Shown here piece by piece: positions 47,336 through 55,637 of a DNA stretch of 55,637 nucleotides. The notes beneath the pieces are model-generated. The model searched no databases. It saw only the letters and a program-made list of their open reading frames with translations, and was not told the origin of the DNA. Position numbers and translations under genes: made by a program. The DNA is from Neelides folsomi. Its lineage: Eukaryota; Arthropoda; Collembola; Neelipleona; Neelidae. Within the stretch, counting starts at the first letter, position 1. Each line of letters opens with the position of its first letter. The DNA lies in NCBI GenBank assembly GCA_034687125.1, contig JAQGBZ010000392.1, positions 1 to 55,637 of the forward strand, read 5' to 3'.

Positions 47336-50300
47336 ATGTTATTAAGAAGAATGGATTTAACAAGAGGAGGAAGAAATGAACTTTTCGCTTCTGTACTTTT
47401 CTTTTTCTTCGCCTTGGCCTCTTGTCAGATCGAAAATCCGCCATCGTATTCTTACCACAATATGCCCCAGACGAGATTCACATGCGAAGGGAAACTTCCA
47501 GGACGATATGTAAATCAAATATTAAATATAAACTTTAACTGATATTATTTGTTAATTAATACATTTTATAAGTTAACCAAAAGGAGTTAGAATTAATGTT
47601 AATAATTAAGCTATCTGTAAGTTACTTAATTTAATCACCGTGAGTGTGATTCTGTAGTTAGTGGCTTATTTTGAACGTAACATCTTTTCTTGCTTTATTT
47701 GTACATATTATTGAATTTCCCATTATTATGATACAACATGGCGTGTCCAAATGAAGTGAAATCCACAACATTAATTATTTAATGAATTGAGTGCTAATGA
47801 GGTAAAGACTGTAAAGATGAAAGGAATTAATTTGGTAATGTTTTGTTGTTCGCAGTACGCCGATCAAGAAACGGACTGCCAGCTCTTTCATGTTTGCGTA
47901 AAGATGAGACGAGATCTTCAAGATTTCAAGTTTTTATGCCCAAATGGAACCGTCTTCGATCAGGTAAGGAATCAACATTGATAAATGAGATTATATGCCA
48001 TTAAATAAGAATTAAATTATGGGTATAACAATTATTTGAAAATAGTTGCAATATTAAATATCTGTACTTGTAAATTGTTCAACATTGAATGTAAATTGTA
48101 AAATAATTGTCCATTTTAGGAACATTTGGTGTGTGCTGATTTCTATCAAGTGGTTTGCCACTCACAAGTTGGGAACAATCCATTTGGTCAAATCTTTGAA
48201 TTGTTTAAGCTCTCGGCCTCGAAGCCCGACATAGGTTTGGACATTCGTGTCCCAGAGAGAGATCCTGACTATCTGGGTCAAAACACCCTGGGTGGGGAAG
48301 AATTCCAAGCGGAAGAATACAACAACAACAAATTGGCATCATCTGCAAATTCCCTCCCTTTCGCCGACGACAAACGTCGGCCCTTCACAAACTCTCCGAC
48401 TCCTTCAACATCTTCTTCAACCCCCCGGCCACTCGTCTTCCGAAGTCCTTTGCCACCAAAGCGGTCAGAAACCACGCGACGGCCGCCTGCTGTGACCACC
48501 ACAACCACCACGACCACCACAACTCCAACCACTACAAGAATCACAACCCAACGAACCTACGATGATGATTTCTTCACCCAACAATCCACGGCCTTTCCTT
48601 TTAACCCTTTCGACACAGTCGAAATTTCAACTTCCGCTCCACTAAACCCCGCCCAGGCATTTTCCAACACTCGTCGCCCCGCCGTTTTTCAAAGCACTTT
48701 CAGGACCAGTTTGCCAATTCTCAGCTCAGTAACCAACAGCCCTTTGAACTCTCAACCTCCAACGCCGACATTCCAGCAGCAATCTACGAGATTCTCGGAT
48801 GAATTCTTCGTCAAACTCCCAATCACGTCCAGACCAAAACCACAAGAATTTAGAAAATTCCAAGAATTCCGAACAACTGAAGAACCATTTTATACGACGA
48901 CGACAACGAGGACGCCGACAACGACGGATCGATTTTATTACACGACGACTCAGGACTCATTTGTGAGGCCGACAACGTTCAATCCATCTTCGTTCCAAAA
49001 GAGCAATTCCAAATTCTCTCTTAAAACTATGAACGATGGGAAATCAAAGTTCTTGGTTAAACCAACGGAGATTCCTTCAAGTTTGGAGAGCGAAACTTTG
49101 CCTACGTTAAATTACTTTGAACCGAAAAAATCCGGAAATAACAATTTGGTCTTTTACAATGAGGATGAATTGGCTGAAACGACCACACCCTTGCCGACAA
49201 CCACAACCCTTCGACCGAGACGTCTTGGACGGAGGAGGAAGGTCAATGGACAAAAGAACCAATTTAGACCATTTGACCCCCAAGTTAAATCTAACAGAAG
49301 AAGCGAATCACGTGCCAACCAACAAAGAGAAACTGTATTTGTTACTCAAAATAAACCAGAGGAAATTTTCAGTGCTGAAGCTTCAGTTTTCCCTGGAAGG
49401 CCTAAAGGCAATATTATCTTGAATGGAGAAACTCCTCTGCCACAATCACAGGTAAAGAAATTGTATTAAAATTAATTTATTAATTTAATATTAAATTAAC
49501 TTTTGATAATTTGTATTAATCTTCACTGATGAGTTTAATGATGAAATTGTGAAAAGATAATCAAATGGCTGAGTACATTTTAATTTTTTATGCTTAAAGA
49601 TAAATATTAAAAATACTAAAGATTATTATGGGAGTGAAGGGGTTTGGATATTAAGTTGAACATAAAAGATAATAAGGATTCTGAGAATGTGTGAAGCTCA
49701 TTAATCATGTCTACCTCTTTTATGACCTTTTAATCCGGGACTAAAGCGGAAAGACGGAAGCGAAGAGCCGAGTCGAGAAAACAAAGAGAAATTTAAGAAG
49801 CCCACCTTTAATGGAGATGCCTTTGGGAGACGCATCAGACCCTTCATTAGAGATTTCAACAAGCAAGAAGGTGGATTTAATTAATTAATTTTATCCTCCT
49901 ATTACTTTCTAAGTTACAATTGTACAGAGTGGGCCATAAGTATCTTTCTTTTTTAAATAAACAATTGTATAAAAAGAAAGATACTTATGGCACACCCTGT
50001 ATAATTGTAACTTATAATTTTAATTAATTTAATTAAATTATAAGTATAATATATTACAAGTTGAACTAAAGCTATTAAATTTTTTTATTCACAGGTTCAT
50101 TCATTCCTGATGAAGAAAAGCCATTGAGACGTCGCCGTCCATCCACGACCACCACCGTAGCAACAACAACAATCAAATCCGAAAATTTCACTTCAACCAC
50201 AGTGACTTCCACAACCAGACAAGATCCCTCAACGCCCCAACCCCCAATTTTGTCCCCTTCGACCCTTAAACCCGGGAGGATTCAAATCCGGACCAAAACC

Positions 50301-50759
50301 GTTTTCGGCGGCCCGCGAAAATCCCAAGATCCTTCTTCGACCATTTTCCTCGCCGAGCCGCGAAGGATCGTGACGTCGACGGAGGAGCCCGAGCTTATCA
50401 CAGCGTCTGACGAAGACATTGCAGCAAAGAAGTCAGGAAAGAATTCGCAATTGAAGCTCACGGTCATTACGACGCCTTTGAGCGTTTTATTCAAACCTGC
50501 AAATTCTACTCAAACAATCAGTGTAAAAAGCGTTAAAAAATCTGAGTCGTCGAATCAGCAGCCTTTTACTAAAAAGGTTGTAAAAGTGATCAAGTCGAAG
50601 CCAAAAGAGAAAATTCCTGAGAAAACCCCTGAAAATGATGTTGAGTTTGGAACGAGAAGTCCTGACTATGATTATTCTTATTACAACACTGACGATGAGT
50701 TGGCCATTACGTCCGATGTGGCAAAACACGACAAAGAACTTTTTATCAAAAAGAATTAA
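47336..50759 (+). CDS. Secreted chitin-binding (CPAP1/peritrophin-A-like) cuticle protein with Thr/Pro-rich tail
   Basis: Exons 47336-47509, 47856-47963, 48120-49451, 49747-49870 and 50095-50759 join in phase to 800 aa. Residues 1-30 hold a signal peptide (hydrophobic core VLFFFFALAS). Next comes one type-2 chitin-binding domain with Cys at 50, 66, 72, 86, 99 and 107 (spacing 15, 5, 13, 12, 7), which fits the family. The remaining 690 residues are low complexity: Thr-rich tracts such as TTTTTTTTTTPTTT, Pro/Ser-rich stretches, basic clusters (RPRRLGRRRK, RRRRP) that could be protease sites, and an acidic Tyr-rich stretch (DYDYSYYNTDDE). One CBD near the N-terminus with a long tail is the CPAP1 plan of cuticle or tracheal matrix proteins. 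The fourth exon (124 bp) is required: without it the reading frame closes after exon three. O-glycosylation of the Thr tracts is inferred. Confidence 0.9.
49911..50013. mobile_element. Hairpin MITE in the last intron of the cuticle gene
   Basis: Two arms of about 43 bases (49911-49954 and 49971-50013) are inverted repeats with only a few mismatches around a short AT loop. Inside the arms are CAGAGTGGGCCATAAGTATC and, inverted, CAGGGTGTGCCATAAGTATC, each bordered by TA. That arrangement resembles the ends of Tc1/mariner-derived MITEs. No coding capacity. It sits about 80 bp before the exon 50095 acceptor. Confidence 0.75.
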
Positions 50760-51585
50760 TCCATTTGTTACAAGTTAATATTAAATTCACCATTCTTCAT
50801 CATGACATTAAAGCCTTTAATTGTTAAAGGAGTCAAAACTGAATGCAATGCAAAATTTACAGATTATTTTGAATGGTTTTACCCCTTTGTGAATTCTTTC
50901 TACAAAATTAGTAAAATGAAGTTTATGAAAAACGAATGTACATTATTATTAATTACAATTACACGGTTGACTCAAATATTTACGAGCAGTTTTTTATTTA
51001 CAATTTAAGTTTTAGAATATATAAATACGGAATATTAAGTACATACAGTAGCTACACATATTTTATATATAAGGTACATGTAATATACTTAAAATACACA
51101 TATTTTACCTATGTTATGTTACTCAAAAATATGTATCTAAATGTAAGTTTTGTATTGTGACCAAATACTGAAAGTTTCATATTGATTATTTTAATGTATT
51201 AGAAAATAATAGTTGAATTGTAGTCGTAACAAACTTAATTTGTATTCTATTTGTAAAAGTTTTTGTAAAATTTAAATTGGTGAAGAAATCTTGAATTAAA
51301 TATGCATTGAATAAAACATCCCTCCTGATAAAAATCAGTTTAGAAATAGAAATACAATAAAAATGATCCAATTGTGCCAACGTTAATAAGATGAAATAAA
51401 TATGATTTGTATGTTTTTAATATTTTATTTTGCTAAATGGAGATAAAATTTTATTTCCAATCTGCTAATTTACCCATACTAATTTCATCAACTTTTATAC
51501 GTAGTTAATAAACAACAAGAACATTAAAGTTCTGAATCTTCTGAAACTAAAATTGTTATTCTTTTAATAATTTTATTTAAATTAC
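50760..51585. other. Intergenic, 3' of the cuticle gene
   Basis: AT-rich, no gene seen. Likely holds the cuticle gene 3' UTR; AATAAA-type signals occur at about 51310, 51355 and 51396. Short TACATAT-type runs at 51030-51110. Confidence 0.6.
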
Positions 51586-51840
51586 GGTCGGGGTAAAGAT
51601 GATGGACCTAAAATGGGGTACATTGGGGTACATGTACCCTTTTATACCTTAAAATGTACCACAAGATGGGAACATCGGGTACATATACCCTTTAAGGGGT
51701 ACATGTACCAAGTAAATGGGTACATATACCCCATCGAGGGTACATTTGTGGGTACAAAGTGGTACATGTACCTTCAGAAAGGTACATTTATGGGTACAAA
51801 ATGGTACATATACCTTCAGAAGGGTACATTTATTCAAAAG
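51586..51840 (+). repeat. GGTACA-rich array, relative of the foldback arms
   Basis: Starts GGTCGGGGTAAAGAT, matching the foldback terminus GGTTGGGGTAAGGAT at 52038, and continues with closely spaced GGTACAT and palindromic GGGTACATGTACCC cores. At 51739-51780 and 51781-51822 two 42-bp units are tandem, followed by a partial third. Open frames on both strands are a by-product of the repeat. Read as a diverged single arm of the same family. Confidence 0.75.
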
Positions 51841-52037
51841 TCCAGGATTTAAATTCTACTTATCATATTTATTTCATCTTAATAACAATATATCAGAACC
51901 CCCGATAGTAAGCAATAAACATGATTTTATGTTTTTATATAAAGTACGTATCGCAGATTATAGTATGCATTGAATTTAATGTTTCACCAAAGAACCAACA
52001 TATCAAATATCAATAATTTTTTCGACTACTATAGATG

Positions 52038-52276
52038 GGTTGGGGTAAGGATATTGGGAACTAAAGTGGGTACATGGGTACACTGAACCTCAAAAAGGGT
52101 ACATTGAACCCTAAAAGATTTACATTTGACCCTTAAACGGGTACATTTTAAAGGGTACATGTACCCTTGGACCCAAGGTGGGTAAATTGAACCCCCAAAG
52201 AGGTACATTGGACCCTAATTCTATTAAAAAGGGTACATGTAACCTTGAACCCGTAGAAACAGAGTAACGTTTAAAA
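52038..52276 (+). repeat. Left arm of the foldback element
   Basis: Outer end GGTTGGGGTAAGGATATTGG. Contains about nine GGTACA or GGTAAA modules roughly 18-30 bp apart, several followed by TGAACCC/TGGACCC, plus the palindrome GGGTACATGTACCC. Confidence 0.9.
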
Positions 52277-52887
52277 TAATGTATTATTATGTATTCAATA
52301 ATGAGAAATAAATGTTCATTTTTAAAAAATATTTATTTATTTATTTACAAAATTAAATATAATTTAATTGTACAAAATATCTCATAATAAGTAATATGTC
52401 ATCTAATAAAAAATTAACGTACAATATAATATGGTATAAATAATGTAAATTAAATAAAAAGGAATAATAAAGTTAATTGAAATAAGTAAAATACATATGA
52501 TACGGTCTCAAATCATAGTTAATAAAGTAAATTAGTAAAGTAAGTTGTAAATCAGAGTAATTATTTATATTGAGGTAATTAAAATTCAAGACATAATTCA
52601 TAATAAAATAAAACCAAAAATAATAAATAAATATAGTTGACAAACTTATTTTATAATATATTCTCAAAGCATAAATTGTAAATCAAAGTAATAATTATTA
52701 TTAAGGTAATTTAAATTCATATTATACATCACAACATTATAATCTAAATTAACAGCTATTAAAATTACTTAATCTTATCAATTACAAAAATAAAGGGGAC
52801 AACATAATGAATAAGAGTACAAAACAAATGAATAATAATGGTTCGGAAAAAAAATTAAAAAAATTAATTCTAATAATTATTATTTTA

Positions 52888-52985
52888 AATGTGTTCAAAT
52901 ATGTGCCTCTTAACGAGCTGGTCTTGAAAAGGTTTTGACACAAAATTCACATTGCAATCTTTCCCCATCTACTTCCTTTCAGTCT
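52888..52985 (-). pseudogene. C2H2 zinc-finger relic inside the foldback spacer
   Basis: Minus strand reads GERLQCEFCVKTFSRPA, then one frameshift, then VKRHIFEHI. Allowing that single shift gives C-x2-C-x12-H-x3-H, an exact C2H2 spacing. Frameshift and stop in the uncorrected frame show it is dead. It may be a captured host fragment or a remnant of an autonomous element's DNA-binding domain. Confidence 0.6.
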
Positions 52986-53159
52986 GCATTTTACTGGAGC
53001 AGAATTAGATCCTTTGCCTATTTTATAATTTTGAGTCATTTACATTGTAAATTATTCACATTTCATTTACAACGCAAATACATACTTATACATACATATA
53101 AAATTATATAAAAACGAGATATTTGTAGTCAAAATAACCTATTGAATAAATAATAATAC

Positions 53160-53398
53160 TTTTAAACGTTACTCTGTTTCTACGGGTCCAAGGTTACATG
53201 TACCCTTTTTAATAGAATTAGGGTCCAATGTACCTCTTTGGGGGTTCAATTTACCCACCTTGGGTCCAAGGGTACATGTACCCTTTAAAATGTACCCGTT
53301 TAAGGGTCAAATGTAAATCTTTTAGGGTTCAATGTACCCTTTTTGAGGTTCAGTGTACCCATGTACCCACTTTAGTTCCCAATATCCTTACCCCAACC
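53160..53398 (-). repeat. Right arm of the foldback element
   Basis: Exact reverse complement of the left arm except at 53188. The outer end reads CCAATATCCTTACCCCAACC on plus. The flank beyond (AACGTTC) does not match the left flank. Confidence 0.9.
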
Positions 53399-53573
53399 AA
53401 CGTTCTTTAAACAAGTTCGATATTTAAGATAAAAAATGTGACTAATATTAAATAATAAATATTTAAAACTATTTTTAGAAAGTAAAAATCACCTTAACTC
53501 AACTTTCACTTTTATGTGTAATTCTTATTTTTAATTAAATTAAATATTGATGTTTATTTATCTATTGTATGTA

Positions 53574-53976
53574 CTACCCAAGAGCACAATGGTTTGCACG
53601 CTCGCTTGTTTATTTTTCATTTTGATGGATAAATTAAAAGTATTATGCGTTACATTTAGTTTATAAAAAGAGAATATTAATTGAATTTAATAAGTATGTA
53701 TTATAAATATACTAATATTTATAATACATACTTATTAATATCTCCTTTGTTAATCAGTTTTCCTAACCCTTTAACGCATTGATGACATCAATTTGTGACA
53801 AGTTTTTGGGGTTATTTTATTTCACACTTCTTGGAAAATATTCTTCAAATCTTCAATATTCGTAGGGGTTTGTCTTCTCACTGGTCTACCAGGATCGGTT
53901 TATCATTGGTGAGAAATAAAATGATGAGATATGTTGCCAAACCAGGGAGCGCGCAAGCCTTTATGCTCTTGGGTAG
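53574..53976. mobile_element. TA-flanked MITE with imperfect TIRs
   Basis: Ends CTACCCAAGAGCA and, inverted, TGCTCTTGGGTAG, identical over 13 bp and 29 of 35 over the longer alignment. A TA dinucleotide lies directly outside each end (53572-53573 and 53977-53978), as expected for a Tc1/mariner-type target duplication. About 400 bp long; the open frame inside (72 codons, 53795-54013) matches nothing and is not called a gene. Confidence 0.75.
53688..53737. repeat. Perfect palindrome, 23-bp arms, 4-base loop
   Basis: Arms 53688-53710 and 53715-53737 are exact complements (TAATAAGTATGTATTATAAA... on the left) around ACTA. It lies inside the MITE and may be a second, nested insertion or part of its own structure. 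Confidence 0.92.
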
Positions 53977-54671
53977 TATATTCGGTTTTGAAATTGTAAA
54001 TAAAAAAAAATAAATAAAAATTTATAGTAGTTAAAGTCATTATTCATTCTTAATCATTTTATTAGATTTTCCGCTCTGGCTCTACACGTGTGACTCGCAT
54101 AAATATCCAAGATATTTTTGTAGTTTCCTAAAAATATTTTCAAAACTAGAATGAATATTATTTTAAAATCGAAAAATGCAATCTAGTATCATAGAAATAA
54201 TTTTTCAGCTATTTGATATGTTAGTTTATTTTGATCATAAGATCGAACTATATAAATATACAAAAAATTATTCTATTATTAAATAATAGTAACTTATTAC
54301 ACTGTGTAAATATACACAGTACAAGTAATAAATAAGTCAATATAACATCTGTAAATAAAAAATACAAATATTTATCATTCAATTTATTCATTCGTTTATT
54401 CAACATCGAATTTAATATTTGGAACAATGTAGCTTTGGAATTATATAATTGAATTTCTGGCTTATGATGCTTTGTGTGCATGTGTATAATGTAATAATGT
54501 TACTTACATATGTTGTATGATACGTATGTTGCAGATAAAAGAAATTGATAAAAATTATTATTATGAATTGTAATTAAGTAATCAATCATTTTTTAAACAT
54601 AATAAATAAATACCACTAATCGTGAAGCTACGTATGGATAGATAGGAATTTAGTTTTCAATATTATCCCCT
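53977..54671. other. Intergenic, 3' of the ionotropic receptor
   Basis: Very AT-rich, no gene seen. A stem-loop lies at 54294-54331 (TTATTAC and ACTGTGTA arms, with a four-base bulge). Polyadenylation of the minus-strand receptor is expected here; several TTTATT strings (AATAAA on minus) occur, e.g. at about 54380-54400. Confidence 0.55.
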
Positions 54672-55637
54672 TTAAACATAAATAATTTTTATACTGAAGA
54701 TTCGGAATAGAGGATGAAATAAAATTCTCAATATGTATTTTAAATATGCATAGTTGTGCATAACAAATTCCAAAATCCAAATGGAAATTGAAATAAGTAA
54801 AAGTATTGAACAAATGATAAAAAATGGCAAAAATTTACGTAATATCAAAGTTGTCGGATTGTAAATTTGAGGAGATTTAAGTAAGCTTTTAAATGTGTTG
54901 ATTTTATCAAAATTAACTCTATTCCATTTTTTAGCGTTTTGATAATTAGTTTTATTAAAATAATAGATACCTAAAATTGGTTCAACAATATCATGACCTT
55001 CTTCCCACATTTTCTAGATACCAGACTCAAACATTGAAATGAACATAAATCTAAATCTATTATTAAAATTTGAATTACAAATAATATTAATAAAATTGTA
55101 ATCAAAATAATTATTATCAAAATATAAAATGTCATTTTTAAATTCTCTTTCTCTAATCATATAATATTTTCCTGGATTAAAAAATTCAAAAATTTTTTCA
55201 TATTTATAAATTATATCAAGTGTATCTAAAAACACGAAGTTTGCGGGAAGTTTTGTTTCATTTATTGGTGTGAATAAACCATAGTTATGGTCTTCATATA
55301 AAAAAATTGTTGGATCAATAAATTTCTGAATCCTATTTGTAAATGCTTCATACATATTTTTACTTTTGCTGGAATATAGCAATGTATCCAAAAAAGTTGG
55401 ATAAGAATTTTGTGAAATATATACTAAGCTACTATAACTATCGATATTAAAAAGTTCCAAATAATTTATAAAAATATTATAATTAGTTGTAAAACTAAAT
55501 GAATAAATCGGAATATTTTGTGTAGAAAATGACAATTCTTTGAATGTTTTATACGAAGATGGATTTTGGTCAAGTGAAATATTCACAAATAATTTTGACT
55601 TATATGCTGAACTAAGAATAAAAATCATTAAAATTAA
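54672..55637 (-). pseudogene. Divergent ionotropic receptor (IR), 3' part, with one in-frame TAG
   Basis: One frame runs from the window edge (55637) to a stop at 54672, 322 codons, broken only by TAG at 55016-55014. It begins with the end of a membrane segment and the motif SSAYKSKLF, the iGluR/IR M3 signature region. The S2 ligand-binding lobe follows, ending MFESGI-stop-KMWEEG, which matches the usual E-S-G-x-x-x-x-W before the last helix. A final membrane segment (core FLPFFIICSILLLISISIWI) and a short tail complete it. The N-terminus, S1, pore and M1-M2 lie outside. IRs are ligand-gated cation channels of chemosensory neurons. A single stop in an otherwise intact frame fits either a young pseudogene or a read-through receptor; the type chosen here is the cautious one. 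Confidence 0.82.

Larger units (their letters stand above)
52038..53398. mobile_element. Foldback element with near-identical long inverted arms
   Basis: Arms 52038-52276 and 53160-53398 are inverted copies, 239 bp each, without indels and with one mismatch (52248 against 53188). Weaker similarity extends inward to about 52302 and 53140. The arms are built from irregular GGGTACAT-type modules. The 860-bp middle is AT-rich and carries a degenerate direct repeat (52545-52588 and 52676-52719) and a zinc-finger relic. There is no transposase and no clear target duplication, so it is non-autonomous. Class is unknown; foldback-type DNA element is my inference. Confidence 0.88.

Noticed and set aside
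48278..48544. Minus-strand open frame of 88 codons rich in Val inside the cuticle gene
   Set aside because: It is the complement of the Thr-rich repeat codons; no start context, family or splice support.
51613..51852. Open frames on both strands with repeated KGTF/GTKWYMYL-like peptides
   Set aside because: They come from translating the 42-bp GGTACA repeats, appear on both strands and have no family; treated as repeat DNA.
53795..54013. 72-codon open frame in the MITE
   Set aside because: It crosses the element end, shows no family match and starts in repeat sequence.

Overview
The window is visibly AT-rich nuclear DNA from an arthropod, probably a hexapod. The evidence is spliceosomal GT-AG introns, a ZAD-type zinc-finger gene, a type-2 chitin-binding (CPAP/peritrophin-like) cuticle protein, a divergent ionotropic receptor and a short interstitial (TAACC)n, i.e. 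TTAGG, tract. The order cannot be fixed from the sequence. All gene models below were built by hand from splice signals, reading phase and family similarity recalled from knowledge. No database search was run.

Layout. Positions 1-20.7 kb are gene-dense: the 3' end of a C2H2 zinc-finger gene (+); a complete mitochondrial-type beta-ketoacyl-ACP synthase, Oxsm (4 exons, 424 aa); a complete target-of-rapamycin kinase gene, Tor (33 exons, 2419 aa, every junction in phase); a small secreted beta-trefoil (ricin-B-like) protein on the minus strand, convergent with Tor; a ZAD plus C2H2 gene on the plus strand, head-to-head with it; and a dead C2H2 gene on the minus strand with a foreign-looking segment inside. 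From 20.7 to 47.3 kb there is no supportable coding gene. This desert holds a tandem trio, perfect palindromes, the telomere-like tract and one GC-richer island. Because the cuticle gene at 47.3 kb has a good splice acceptor just before its ATG, part of the desert may be its leader intron and control region.

From 47.3 to 50.8 kb lies a 5-exon, 800-aa chitin-binding protein with long Thr/Pro-rich tracts. One 124-bp exon is short and easy to miss, but phase demands it. A hairpin MITE sits in its last intron. From 51.6 to 54.0 kb is a nest of non-autonomous repeats: a GGTACA-rich array, a 1.36-kb foldback element whose 239-bp arms differ at one base and whose spacer carries a zinc-finger relic, and a TA-flanked TIR element containing a perfect 23-bp-arm palindrome. 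The right edge carries an ionotropic-receptor 3' end (minus) with one in-frame TAG in an otherwise open frame.

The genes do not form an operon. Tor is the nutrient-responsive growth kinase, Oxsm serves mitochondrial fatty acid/lipoate synthesis, and the others are lineage-specific regulators, cuticle and chemosensory genes. The best candidates for something new are the foldback family, with its related array and captured finger relic, and the single-stop ionotropic receptor.
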